64,000 bases of DNA from positions 62,001 through 126,000 of the forward strand of contig JADANN010000375.1 in NCBI GenBank assembly GCA_018806985.1, given 5' to 3'. The first letter of the stretch is position 1. Each line of letters begins with the position of its first letter. Origin of the DNA: Angiostrongylus vasorum (Eukaryota > Nematoda > Chromadorea > Rhabditida > Metastrongylidae). Position numbers and translations under genes: made by a program. Below the pieces are notes generated by a model, which saw only the letters and a program-made list of their open reading frames with translations, was not told the DNA's origin and made no database searches. Positions 34,709 through 47,700 of the stretch are shown here, one piece after another.

Positions 34709-35782
34709 ATATAATTAGTAGGAACACAAAATATCGTTGATAGTACATGATACATGAAACCAGAGCGTTAACCAACTACAGCAATAGGTTTTCTAAATGA
34801 AAGTCAGAAAATAAAAATTGAAACGAAGAAAAAGCCTAGTGGTTATCATAGTAACGAATAAATAGAAGCGAAACTTTTTTGCAAAGTATAGGCTGACAAG
34901 GATCCTAAAACACTGGATAAGAGACAAAGTTTTAGACAAAGAGGACAGGGCTTTGATGGGATGAATGACATGAAACAGGCTCTGCTAATGTTCCTCCAGT
35001 TTTTTTCTACTTTCTTTAATCCCATCAAAGCTTAAGGATCTCAGCGTCAGAGCGGAGCGACCTGGAATCCGTTCCAGAAGGCATATAAAAGTTTCCCAAG
35101 AGCACCCGAAAGTAAAAAAGGACTGTTTCGTGCGAGAAACACCAAAAAATAGCCTGTTATGTAGTGCTACCCAAACCCATAAATTAGCTTTAGATCGTCT
35201 TATAGCAATTATGCGTGAGACCTCAACGAACTTCAAGAAACCTCAACGAAAAAATGAGGAATTATTAAGTTTCTGCTTAGATCTGACCATAAGACGATTA
35301 AAGGATAAAATTCACGGTGCGGCTCATCTCAGATTCCTTCATTTCGCAAATAGAAGCTTACTAACTACCAACATTAAATTGATTTCCACAACAAAATATG
35401 AAAGTTAATCACACGAATACTCAATGTTTCATCCTTAGAAAATAAGCACGACATCGAGTACGAATACCAGTTTACCTTATTTTAGCATTACATACGAAAA
35501 AATTTGCTTACACATTGCTGTTCGACAAGTCTTCGTGGTTTTTCATGGGAATTCTTAGAAATTATAGACCGCAGAACAAAAATGGCGAGGTTGTGGCTGA
35601 CCCACTGGTAACAATATGAGCCATATATAAGTCATAAATTGCCGAAAATGTTCCAGTTCTTCTATTTTTAAGCAAAATACACCTGCAGCGGATTTGACTA
35701 GTTAAACAAGAGATCTACTTATTTATATGTTCTTATAAACTGATCTTCTTAAGCTGATGCGAGGTTGGCATAGGTCTTCATT
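34709..35782. other. Mostly non-coding; minus coding-like frame 34985-35236
   Basis: The minus frame ending at 34985 includes WETFICLLERIPGRSALTLR and looks somewhat protein-like. The patch 35030-35110 is locally GC-richer. No splice partners were found. Confidence 0.25.
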
Positions 35783-35890
35783 GTCGTTGTCGTTGCTGTT
35801 GTTGTTGCTGTTGTTCTTGTTAGTCGATGGCTGACGTTTCGGCGATTTCGCTGAGCCGTGATGTTGCGACTGGGACTCATCAGTTTATAG
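35783..35890. repeat. (TTG)n run followed by family E motif
   Basis: GTTGTCGTTGCTGTTGTTG leads into GGCTGACGTTTCGGCGATTT, the GACGTTTCGG signature of family E. Only this part of the element is recognisable. Confidence 0.45.
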
Positions 35891-37278
35891 GACCATATAA
35901 ATAAATATATGAACTATCTGTGCCGAGGTTTATAGAAAATGGGTCTTTTGAGTTATTAAACTAGAGATCAATAGAACCTTTACATCTTTCGTATAAATAC
36001 ACAGATTTACTGCTTTTTACCAAGATTAAGTATTAATGTTCTGAACAGCACGAATTGTCCGTTCTTCGTTCTGCCCTTTGTTGTCAAGGATCGCATCCTA
36101 AGCACTAAAGGGACACAAGAAGCAGAATTCCGCAAAACAAGACGCAATAGTGTGGTGCCCCAGTGATGCCACCAGTGTCGCACCTCTGCCCAAAATTCGA
36201 CTGCTTTCCGATTGTTTTTTTTGAAAAAACGAATTCAAAGTATGTTCACATCTACAATTTAGTAAGTAGATCAATTTATACAAGATTATAGGACGAAGCC
36301 TCTTCTGTCTGTCTCTCAAGTTCTCAGCCTATAAAATGCTTTCGTTGTCGACAGAGGCCTCAATGCGACAAAGTGCACGCCTTAGAGAGAGAATTAACAA
36401 AGTTTAGAATTTGTAATGATCTTTAAATGGCATCACAAAAAATGACCACGAGCGAGTCAGTCTCGCAAACATCAACAATCCACTCCACGAAGTCACCGTG
36501 ATTTGGTATACAAAATCTCATTTACTAAATCACCGAGTTGTTCGGGATGCAAGTCTGGAGGAGGAGAATAGAAAAGAAAAAAGCTTACGACTTCATAAAT
36601 GAACATGGAATGGAGGAAATCGGAACTTCATCGTCGAAATGAAATTGCCTTCTTGGCAAATACGAGAAAATCCTAATGGTTTCCCGTAATCGTTAAGGTT
36701 CACTACTATTTGCGATCTGTTTGCTATAAGTTAAAAAACAGCACTGAATTTCGACCTCCTGTGAGTTACATCGACCAGAAATTTCTGGAGAGTAAACATA
36801 TTGAAGTCATATATTTATGCAACCAAGTGGAAATAAAACGATATATGCATAAGAGCAGTAGAGAGGTTATAGTAGCAAAATATCTATGTTAACTGCCATC
36901 ATCAAGAAACCACATTAAGCGCTGATTTTTTTCATATAAAGAAATGGTAACGTACGGGAACGTAGCACGAAGCTAGTGTTAATAAAACCATACTATAAAT
37001 TACCATTGAGGAAGAAAATCTTCTATTGACCGATCAAAGTTTCAGCCATGAGTTTTACGATAGCGTAAGACAGACTCCGACTACAGTACCGTAACCCAGT
37101 GCTTGCATGAGACAGGAAAAAGCAGATAGCAGGAACCTGTCACAGTTGATTGTGCAGTTCCAGGACAATGCAGCTCTTTATCAAAGCAAGTGATTGTCGA
37201 AGGCACCATGGCGCACACTGGGACGGCACAGCAAACACGGCTTCATCTATTAACTACACAAACAACAACAATGAACCA
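35891..37278. other. AT-rich, no feature supported
   Basis: Nothing recognised. Confidence 0.45.
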
Positions 37279-37612
37279 GGTGGCACCAAGCGACGTCCTT
37301 AAGCGATGCTATTCTTCACAGCGGTGTGGGCACGAGAATTTCATACTGGGTTGGGATGAACGAGGTGGCACTATGCGACATGGCCCAGTGTCGCTGCTCG
37401 TCACAACGATGTGGTCACGAGGACTTCATAATGGGTCGGGATGAACGGAGTGGCACCGTGCGACGTCCGCAAGTGTCACTGTTCTTCGGAGTGTTGTGGT
37501 CACGAGAATTTCATACTGGGTTGGGATGAACGAGGTGGCACTATGCGACGTGGTTCAGTGTCGCTGCTCGTCACAATGATGTGATCACGAGGATTTCACA
37601 TTAGGTCGGGAT
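37279..37612. repeat. 85-bp tandem array, 4 units, 170-bp higher order
   Basis: GGTGGCAC(C/T) recurs at about 37279, 37364, 37449 and 37534. Units 1 and 3 share GCGACGTCC, and the body GCACGAGAATTTCATACTGG recurs with the same period. Units 2 and 4 share CTATGCGAC and GTGTCGCTGCTCGTCACAA. The array is therefore built of 170-bp dimers. 85 is not a multiple of 3, so the open frames crossing it are incidental. Confidence 0.9.
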
Positions 37613-38909
37613 GTCAAATCCGATCCTACTAATAATACTAAAACACACTGTGAGCTTGGCAACTTCCTACATATGAAAGGTTTTTTTTCACTGGTACCTT
37701 TGAAAGCGACGAGAATGAGTGAAAAATAGTTGCTCTAGAGCAATCGCATAGTGAAGTTTGGTTAAATGTCTTTAACTCAAAAAAGGACAAAAATGGCCTC
37801 CCTCAAATGCACAGATTTTGCTAAAAACGGAAAAATTTTCTTAGTCTATCGCGAGGAAACTCAAGTTTTCGGAGCCAAAAAATCGTCATAAGACCTTATA
37901 TTTCGAGCGTCGAAGTGGTTCAACAAACGAGATTTCCGTACAGAATGCATCGATGTGCTCAAATGTATCGCTGACGTTGTGATCGTAATGATTGGGTCAA
38001 AATCCTTAGAAAGATTTTTTGTGAAAGTTGGAATCCACTAAAATTATTAATCCTTGGTGTAATACGGCAACATCCCTTCTGTTACATCATCAGCTACTTT
38101 CAGCAACTTTGGTAACTGAAAAATCAGTGGGATCTATCGAAAAAACAAATAGCATGAGGAAAGTGTTTAGAATATCGACGAGTGTTTTTGTGCTAGTCGC
38201 ATGCGGACGCCGTTCGTCTGAGTGAAACTGAACGACTGCGTGTGACTAAGACCTATCAAGTAAGCCAGAAATCCTTGAAAAGCGCTGTCTCTCAACAGGA
38301 CTGTTCGATCTCGTGAACTCAAATTGTGCTTTAGTATGCGTCATCGTGATTGATGGATTTGCTTTGCTTTGCTTAGTGCCGTAATTTGACGCTCAAACAC
38401 CACTTGAGAAACTGAAAGGAAAATTAAGATATTCTCTTTCCACCACATAGAAAGATCGCGAAGCATGCATTACTTGGGACTGCTATAAACGGACTTAAGC
38501 AAAACTGATGTCACATTTCTTAGTAGCTGCTTGTAGGATACAGATGTCTCAAAACTCTCCATATTTAATATGAAAAAGTAAAAACACAGAGCAAAAACTC
38601 AATAGAGCCACCACACCGAACTTCAGTTGTTACCATAACCACCGTTATGTGAAATTTAAGGATGATAATCTTCCCTTTTTCTAGGAGATATGAATATAAA
38701 CAACTGAGAAGCCAAATAAAGTTAACATCTCGAAAGAAAAAACGTCGTTCTAGGAATATCTTTAGACAAACAACGAAGGAAAACGCGAAAGACTGCGAGG
38801 ACAAGAACAACTGGAATAACTGAATTCTTTGGAATAAAAGAGGTAAAACAAAAGCATTCCGCAAAGGTTCATGACTATGATGCCAATATACATAATTAAC
38901 ATTAAATAG
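37613..38909. other. AT-rich, no feature supported
   Basis: Nothing recognised. Confidence 0.45.
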
Positions 38910-39126
38910 TTCCCAGGATCGACTTTCTATTAACCTCGGCATTGGAATATGAATGCGTCGTTTTCTTGTTCAGCAATCGCGAGGTTGTTAAACAGCATAC
39001 ATTTACTTCCATAGAAAAACACAATACAATACAATTAGCTGACGTTTCGGCAGTATCGCCTTCTTCAGAGCAGCTTTTACGTGCCTTCCAATGATTAGAA
39101 CAGCTGATTATAGTCGCATAAAGTTG
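38910..39126 (+). mobile_element. Family E single unit
   Basis: Starts TTCCCAGGATCGACTTTC, contains AGCTGACGTTTCGGCAGTAT and CTTCTTCAGAGC, and ends GATTATAGTCGCATAAAG. It is the simplest copy without an inverted arm and gives the unit order for the composite copies. Confidence 0.8.
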
Positions 39127-39185
39127 ACGGAAAAGAAAAGAAAACCGACTATAGAAGTAGAGAATAGCAATTCTAAAATATTAGT

Positions 39186-39453
39186 CGGAGAGATAGCGGA
39201 GTGGTTAGTGATCCATTCTACCAGGAATCAAGGTGCTGGTTCGTCCTCCTAACAACGTTCTCCACCACTCCACGTAGGGAACACCCTAGCCTCGTCATCT
39301 CCTCACGCAGCAGCCGAAACAACACGCGAAATGTTAGAAGAACTTTCTTGCTTTGTTAACGAAGAATGCGAGGAAAAGGAATCGAACGCAAGAAGCGCTG
39401 GGATCCACACAGTAGATGGATGACGGGTCATATAAAAAGTGAAAAAAGATGAA
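39186..39453 (+). mobile_element. SINE-B copy
   Basis: tRNA-like head with A box TAGCGGAGTGG and B box GGTTCGTCCTCC. The body GGGAACACCCTAG, CGCAGCAGCCGAAAC and GAATGCGAGG is shared with 54751-55060 and 52776-53070. The family is distinct from SINE-A. Confidence 0.75.
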
Positions 39454-39556
39454 ACAATCGCATAACTGTAGAAAGAACTATTATATTGCTATGTTGCTTC
39501 AAGGTTTACATTAACTACTAATTATTAGTAACTTTAAACTTGACTTCTAGCATTAG

Positions 39557-39644
39557 TATATTATTATTACTGCCATTATTATTATTATTACTATTATTAT
39601 TATTATTATTATTATTACTATTATTATTATTGTTATTGTTATTG
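39557..39644. repeat. (TTA)n microsatellite
   Basis: ATTATTATT-type run with single-base interruptions. Confidence 0.9.
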
Positions 39645-39826
39645 CATAACTGCTGAAGAGCAGAAGCTGACCTCTAGAAGCATCACGTATAGTTTTCGTT
39701 ATGGCCAGGAATGGCAGATTCCCAGCACCTAAGCATGTTTTGCAGTGAAATTTTGTGGCGTTCTAGTTATGAACAATGCACGGTTCCACGTGTGGAACAA
39801 GTGCACGTTCTCGTCGTAAGCCTTAG

Positions 39827-39988
39827 TCATGCTTTACCCCGTACCCCCCGTCTTACCCTCCAGTTTCTCAACCAGATTTAATCGGATCAGAAGACAAGCA
39901 GCACATGCTGTGTTTGCACGAGAACGCAGCACGTGTGGTACCCCGGTACCCAAGGACGACTGCAGTACCACCTACCAGCATACACTGA
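39827..39988 (+). CDS. Possible terminal exon, proline-rich
   Basis: After GTAAGCCTTAG the plus frame is open for 53 codons to TGA 39986-39988. It begins with a PPSYPPV motif (PPxY type, a WW-domain ligand) and ends VPPTSIH. The patch is GC-rich. A second plus frame (39829-40011) is also open, and the region has an inverted repeat (CACGTTCTCG and ACGAGAACG), so the call is tentative. Confidence 0.28.
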   Translation, partial: SCFTPYPPSYPPVSQPDLIGSEDKQHMLCLHENAARVVPRYPRTTAVPPTSIH

Positions 39989-40535
39989 CGAATAGATCGA
40001 ATGCTGTTTAAGAACAAGTACTATTGCCTAAACGAAATGAAATGCATGCGTGACAAAGTGAATACCTAAATTAGTAAACCAAATAAGTTAGGCACTAAAG
40101 AAGTCTAATGAGTGAAGAAATGATATGTTGGAGTGGTGGATTCGACTGATCGACACTCTAAGGTAATAAATCTCATGAACTACCTCGATGCAATCGCATT
40201 GAGAAAAAGAGTTGTAAGTAAAAAGATTGTTCCGAATGCAAGACGCCTATAATTCATATCATTTGTTATAGTGGATGTACAGACATGCTCTGCAAGACTG
40301 CGAAGTTAAATTGCAGCGCTGCAAGAGAGTCACCTGTTACTCGAATCCATGAGTTTTTGCCACTGTCCACAAAACAGCCGTTGCAGTGAATCAACAAGAA
40401 CGCTACTGGAATCAGAGCTCAAAACGCGTTAACGGAATATCGAAAAAAGAAACTTAACGTGGTGAAGAAGGCTGACCGATAATATTACCTATGGAATCAC
40501 TCTACATGAAAGAACACACTGTTGCAGAAATTTTA

Positions 40536-40538
<3 letters not shown>
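39989..40538. other. AT-rich, no feature supported
   Basis: Nothing recognised. Confidence 0.45.

Positions 40539-40608
<70 letters not shown>
40539..40608. repeat. (TA)n microsatellite
   Basis: About 34 TA units. Confidence 0.95.
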
Positions 40609-40609
<1 letters not shown>

Positions 40610-41654
40610 TCTCATTAATCTTTCATTTTCATGAAGCGAGTTGAGAGGATGCTGTCTCTTTGGCTGCTGTTGAAAGTGTAAACCACACGAAGAACGGCAA
40701 AGATATCCAAAAAAAGGAGAACATGAGTGGGGGATTTATTTTTATACATCTTTAATTATTTAATGAATATCCACACCTGTTATTTACTACGGCTAAAGGG
40801 CTAACTCATAAAAAATCGGGCACTTTAAAGAAAAGTTTAACACAGAATGGAACTTGTGCTATCGGGAATGATAAGGCGTAAATCCAGATCTTATTCTGAA
40901 CAGTTGATATGATGATAACAAGATACTGTAAGAAAGGAGAATGAATTGGTACTTTGATGATAAGATCAAAAGAATACACACAAAGCATCTGCACAATTCA
41001 GCAACACCATGGTACGTTAATGCGGTTTCTATATCCATTAAAGGAATGACACATTAAGTGGGAGGTCTAATCCAGTCCTCTAATCATATCAAAAAAACAA
41101 AGGAAAGATATGTTACATGTCCGAGATAAATTCTGAAAATCTTGAGATGTCCGACTATGACTACAAAATAGCAGCAACCTGCATCACTAAAGCACCGAAT
41201 TGATATTTATATCAAATGTCCACTCACACGTTTTATGGGTTACATTCGCTCAGTCATAGGTGAAATAAGTCCTTAGATCTCAAAGTAATGAAGATTGTCA
41301 AGTTTGCCTGGAGACAAATCAATGCGATCAAGGACTTTTAAAGGACGGTTTAAGCTGTTTCGATTTTTAAGTCCGAAATGCGTCCTCATGTTTCTTTCTA
41401 AATTATAGATTCGCCAAGGCACTAGAATTAACCCCAGTGTAGATAACGAACTTTCGCTTTTCTCTATAAAACAGTCGGCTGTCTATCACAGAACTATCTA
41501 TTTTAGCAGAAACATTTACGAGAAAATCTCCGGACAAGAACAAGATGACATAGAGCGTTGCCAAAAATAAATAACTTGAACATTACCTTTACTATCCTTA
41601 AGACCTGCAACTACATTATTGACTAATCCACTTCAACCGATATCAGTAAGGTCT
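40609..41654. other. 3' flank of gene C, no feature supported
   Basis: No repeat family or further exon recognised. Confidence 0.4.
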
Positions 41655-41784
41655 TCACACACTCCTGCTGAAGCTGACCAGTAGGCTTCGCAGCTCCTCA
41701 CGCTGCCTTCGATGCCAGATATACTGAAGCCTAGGATGTCTGGCCCTCGTGAAATACATAATGCGCTTAGTTTCTGAAGTCGAT
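41655..41784 (-). CDS. Gene C exon 7 (stop)
   Basis: After a 75-bp intron ending GAACAGTTAAAG. 130 nt to TGA at 41655-41657. It encodes the basic C-terminal tail. A second register of the same DNA is also open (acceptor at 41791, 51 codons) but does not fit the phase of exon 6. Confidence 0.5.
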
Positions 41785-44700
41785 CTTTAACTGTTCACCA
41801 CCTACTTCCTATTCATTTCGTTACAGCTTTTCAAAATATGATCTACAAATGCATCTCACGGAGGAACATCCATATACTTCCACATGAGTGTGATTACGTC
41901 TATACCCAAGTTATCAGTCATATCGGCGCAGGGCAATATAGCGGCGAGCCCATTAAATGAACGCACTTGCATCTCAGGGCAAATAGATGATGGACTTTCG
42001 TATGTGTCTAACTGATTATTCGTAACATAGAGACAAAACCTGCTCAGAGCTCGCACATGAGGAGAAGCTGGTGGAATTTAAAAAATAACTCGGAGGAATG
42101 TAAAGAAAAACTAAATTCCGCAAAGCATTTTTTCGCAGTGCTCTATAAATGAAAAACAGCGATGCAACAGACGTTGCTTGGTCACCTTCCTAGAGTCAGT
42201 TCAATGCTAAGCGCATTGTAGCACTTGGAAAGTAGAAGCATTCCGTTTCAAAACGGCTGGATGGGTGAGGTGAAGGCGGACCTACGACGTTTCGGGAAGA
42301 GGTCGTAAACTCGCAGTCACAATCACCACTATATAGAACTGGTTCTGTTCCAAGCAGAAGATGCGGGTGAGTCTCGCCATAGCTTCCAACACGTTTCTGA
42401 ACGCGTTCTACTGCATTTATTACATGATTACAAACACGAGTTTCAATAAAAAAGACGATTCAGGGCGATGAAATAGCAAGCTTTATAAAACCACACATCG
42501 GGTAAGGGAATATTTTTTTGATGAACATCATTATTCCCTAAAGTAGATAAAATAATATTCATTTGGCCGTCAAACTATAAATGACTGACAAGTACATTTC
42601 TTCGAATAGAACTGGTATAAAAAAAATAAAGGATAAAGCTCTCGGCGTTGATCAATCTCTGAGAGATGCGCCATGCATTTGACTTCATTAAGCACTGTTT
42701 GTAGGTGATTGAATGTATATCTGGCCTTTACAATGACTCGTGGTGGTCTACCGATGTATCGAGTCAGTGCTGCTATCCTCGCAGACAAGTCTGGCTCCAA
42801 AATGCCGACCCCGGAGAGATGGAAGGCTTGGGCTTGGTGGGCCAGGCGTGTGGAGATCGATTCCACGTGTGCATTGCACGGCGTGTCCGACCACTGCGCC
42901 ACAAGCGCCCCTATATAAAACTGAAATTCTTTTTCTCATAAAAAACGTACTTTACTTAAATATATATGTTTAGAATATCAAACGACAACATCCCGTGTTG
43001 GACACATTCTCTTGTTCACTCAAGATATCCTGGGAGATATTTAACTGCCATACAATCTTCAAAGTAAAGATAAATAAATATCAATAATGCTTATTTTGAG
43101 TTAAGTAAGAACGTCTAATCATTACCGGACCTAAAGTTTTTTATCACGATATCCAAATATTTGCAATCGTAAATGGGGCTTCACCCTCTACTTTAGAAAT
43201 AGACTGACCAGATGTCGGCCATCTCTACGCCCTCATTAAACAAGTGCTGAGCAAGGACGTCGAGATAAAAGTTACCAAAATGATGAGGAAAACGTTAGCG
43301 CAACTTCAGCTGACACAAGAAACGTTCTCTTAAGCAGATATGAAAGAGCGTTGTCAAGCACTTCTAAGTCCAGAGTACTCGACGAATGGTCATCTGAGGT
43401 GCTCATGTGAAAAACTGTTACTGGGATGTACTCGTAAACGATTAGCTAGAAGACTTTAAAACGATGCTAATCGAAGAAGTGGTAAACTTCGACATTTGTT
43501 AAGTACAGCATTCACTTCTCTACTATTCCAAACGTTGTTAAAACTACATGTGTAACATAGGTAGCACAATACATTACGGAAATCCGGCTATCGAATCTGA
43601 AACGCTTCAGAATTAATGAGAGCGGATAGTTCACAATCACGCAACGTACAGAGAAGGACAGCAAAAAAATTCTAAACTTTCTGAGACCACAAGTGCTTGC
43701 ACAAAAAATTCCAGTAATAAAGCTTCAAACTCTTAAAAATAACGGAAGAAATCAATACTTAAGATGCGATAGGACTTGATTTGCCAAATATCTCTAATCG
43801 CACATTTTCGTTCAGTTCTCCAGACAAAGGAGGTGAGTGTCGCCATGCTTATAGGGCGGCCTTCAATACACATAGGACCGAACCCGTGCCTCGGGCTCAC
43901 CAAGGCTTCCATTCGTCCACGTTGGGCAAATTAGCACCAGACCTGTCTGGGAATGATAACAGCACTGGCTCCATACATCGTTAGGCTACCGCGGGGCATT
44001 GTATAGGCGAGATATGCACTCAGTTACCTTTAACGATAATTAACGAAGCAGAATGCATGGCGCATCCCTCTGGGATTGATCAACGTCGAGAGCTTTGTTT
44101 ATCCTATTTATTGTCTCCAAACAACGAAGGTGTGATTGCTACTTAGACCTCGGATACTGCATCAAAACTGACCATAAACAATAAATCGTACTCCGAAAAA
44201 AAAACTGGGATTTGAAACATGTAAAAATTCTTTAGTTAGCACCAGCCCAGGAAGATAGCACCACTTTGGGTTAATTTGGAATGTGAGAACGAATTGGATT
44301 AAAGGATAAAAATGAAGCAAAAAACAATTTAATATGCATCTTATGATCAAACTCACTTCTTTCTTTTCCACCTAACTGAACATTCCAAGCAAACAGATAA
44401 ATAGGAAGTTTTTTTATTTCATTAACATAGTGTTCCTTTATGCAGGAATAAATGAAGAAAGAAGAGCAAAACTGGTGAGAAGGTCATGTTAAATTATTAT
44501 TTATTCAATACTACACAGGGGATTCAATAGTGCACAGCAATTCAATAGAAAAATTTATGTGGTTGTTTATAGAAGTAACCACACAGAATTCATGATGAAT
44601 GACTGATGAGGACATTTGTAGGATCCGATTAGAACCTGTGCCTCATGGAAGTGAGGTATGACAGACTATAAATTATCAATATACTTATTACAACACTTTT

Positions 44701-47700
44701 AGTTTAAACATATAGGACAAAGGTGAAGAAGGCTTGTATAATTCTTCTAAATGCTTCAATTAACAAGATTTAGTAAAGCCTACGTAACTGCTATACGACA
44801 GGAAGGATGCGGATGGGCGAGGGGCCGGCGACGATTCGTCCATATAGGGACCGAAATGAAACCTCGTCGAGGTGGTGTTTGTTCTGTGACTCATTGTCGC
44901 CTCCACCATTGTGTGCTTATATTTCTCGTGTCAGACAAACAATCAAAATATTCGCAACTATCGTTAACGCCATCTTTTGACAATCTAAGCGATGCATCGA
45001 ACATTGCCCAGACGTTATGGATCCTCACAGAAACAAGAAATCTTCGAAAACCGTTATTTTTTGCACATGGCCTGTAGTGGTTTACGCACGATCGACCTGC
45101 CTACACGAATCGCTCGGGCTTATGAACAATGTTCGTCTGAAGGTTTTCCTCCTGGACGTTGTTCACAGAGCAAACACGTCTCAAACATGATGTTTTTTTG
45201 CGCTTCGTAGGTGTCGCTATGGCTAACCCAGTGACTTCCGAAACCCTATTGTTATATCAAGTCGATGTTCTCTCCTAGGTAGGTCGGATAGCAAAAGTTC
45301 TTATCCTAAAGAAACCGACCTTTTAGTTTATCCGAGATCAACAATCAAACAAACGACACGTACATTACAAGAGCACGCTTAACCGCTATGCTATATATGT
45401 GGTCGGTCTGAAAACTCATGACTTCGAACGAAAGCTCTTCGCTCGTTTTCTGCCATTGGGCTTCGACCTCTACTGTTTCTTTCTGGTTCAAGATATTTTT
45501 TTTGGATAGCAACTGTCACAAACCACGTGGATTTATTCACAAGCGAATTAGCGCGAGCAGTGTATCTGCTGCTCAGAAGAACGACCTCTTATGTGGTCTC
45601 AAATTACGAGTTCAATATGTCGAAATCAGAGAATATGTTAGGACTCATGATAGCCTTGAAAATTAGCAACATCTAAAAAAATCAATAGCAGCAAAAACAT
45701 ATTCTCAGTGAGTTAAAGAGAATACAAGACGCTTCTACATGATGTACGAGCGCAGAGCAAATCAACATGCATTTCTTTTGTAGCCATTCAGAAAACATCT
45801 CTAGAATATTGAATTTTTCAGACACACTAGCTTTACATCATAAAAGAAAACTCTTCAAACAACTTTACAGGGTGATCTCAAATATAAAAGCGCTACATTT
45901 AAGTGCCAATCGACACAGGTCTCCCTGTGACTAAGTAAATCATGTACAAAGCAAACATTTGTCAGAACAACATGAAAAATGCTGTGATTCCAATAATCGT
46001 AGCAAAAAAAACCCTTACGCTACTTGTTGGCCCTGAACAAAGTCAGCTGAATCCAAGTGGTCAAACTTGTGCCGATGAGTCGTAACCACATCATAGCACT
46101 GTTCCAATTTGAAAACAGAGAACTTCGTGGCTGTGGATTCAGGTTAAGCAGTGAATGACGAAATAGCCAATAATCATGTTCTGGCTTTACTACCTTCAAA
46201 ATAATTTGCTACCTAATAACCAATTCGAAAAAGAGTTGCTAGCTATGCACTTGCGACATTTCGTACTCGAAAAACAGCGCTATGCATTAAATCAATAATC
46301 CATTTCGATTTTTTCAACTTTTATTTATAGTCACAATTTATATTTGTTCATAGTCCAAGTATGTCGGACCCGCCATCAAGTACTATAAGAATCTGTGTTC
46401 TTTTTTTATCCACTTTGTTTTAATGCACCCACTATTTATGAAGTTCGAACTGCGTAACTTGTCTGTAAATCCCAAACAGTTGTTCAACCATGTTCCTTCG
46501 TTGAATTCCTGAATAGCTTTGTTGGAGCGACTTCAGATCTTTGCCACAAGCAATCAGATCTTTGCCACAAGCAATGACCGACTATTGAATTCTCCAACAG
46601 ATATGGTAAGAATATAGCCTACAGCTTACAGTTAAACATATAAGAGGGATTAGGTTCATCATTAATTGTGAAAGGAGAGGCTTCATTATGAAGGAATGCA
46701 TTTTATGGACGTCAGGGATATGAAGGAGGTGAGAACTAGCTCTGTGAATTATAACTCTAGTGTTACGAATACAAATACAATCGTGTTTTATTGGCGGGAA
46801 AATGGACTAAGCACTTCAATTCCAGCCTACCCAGAGATGCTAAGCAATTCGCTGATCCGGTTAGGCAATCGCTAGACATTTTAAGAAAACGAAATTACAG
46901 TGAGCAATTTCGCACTACGATGTGCAATGATGACAAAGCTACGAAAATACATTGAAGAGTGATAATAATAGTCCATTATTCCTTCCATCTCAAAGAATAT
47001 GGAACTATAAGATGTTAGAGATAGCCCTTCAATGATATAAGAAATTCACACCATTACCTTAACTGGAACTAGATTTCAGAAAATGTTAACTAAAGATCAA
47101 TCAATCGAAGAACTTTGGAGAATATTTGGTGGAAAACTATACGGGACAAACGAAAGGTGTAGTGGAATCGAGATGAGAAAACATCGCGTAGAATACAAAG
47201 GAAACCAGTGATGTCAAATGTGTCGAGGGCAATGTGCTGACAAATTTATCACTCATCGGGCCTTTGATCAGAGGGCGAAATGGCTCGGAGTGTGACTATT
47301 GTCGATAGCTTGCAACAGCAGCAGCGGCAGCAATTAGACCAGACGCAACTCACTTCGGAGGCTTAGTCAAACGAACGAATTGAACATAACAAAACAATGT
47401 TTCAACTTTTACTTACTGCCTATTCTTTTCTCATAGCAGGCTATTATGTGAAATACAACCACAAGAATGTTGATGTGCAACACTCGGAAACTCAATCGCG
47501 CTTCGAACCAGCGATTAACCTTTCTGGGAGCTCACGTGTTGTCCACTGCACCAACCAATGCCCTTGGTTTGCCTTTCTCTCAGTCAATTTTTTTAATCAA
47601 GAGTATGCTACTAAAAAGTCCTCATTTCACCACGGTCTCCCCGAATATAAGGCGATGGCAATGTTTGCTTGCGCTTAATCTGGTTACTGCTTAACGAATA

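Noticed and set aside
37190..37529. Two plus ORFs of 84 and 67 codons
   Set aside because: They cross the 85-bp tandem array, whose period breaks the frame in each unit.
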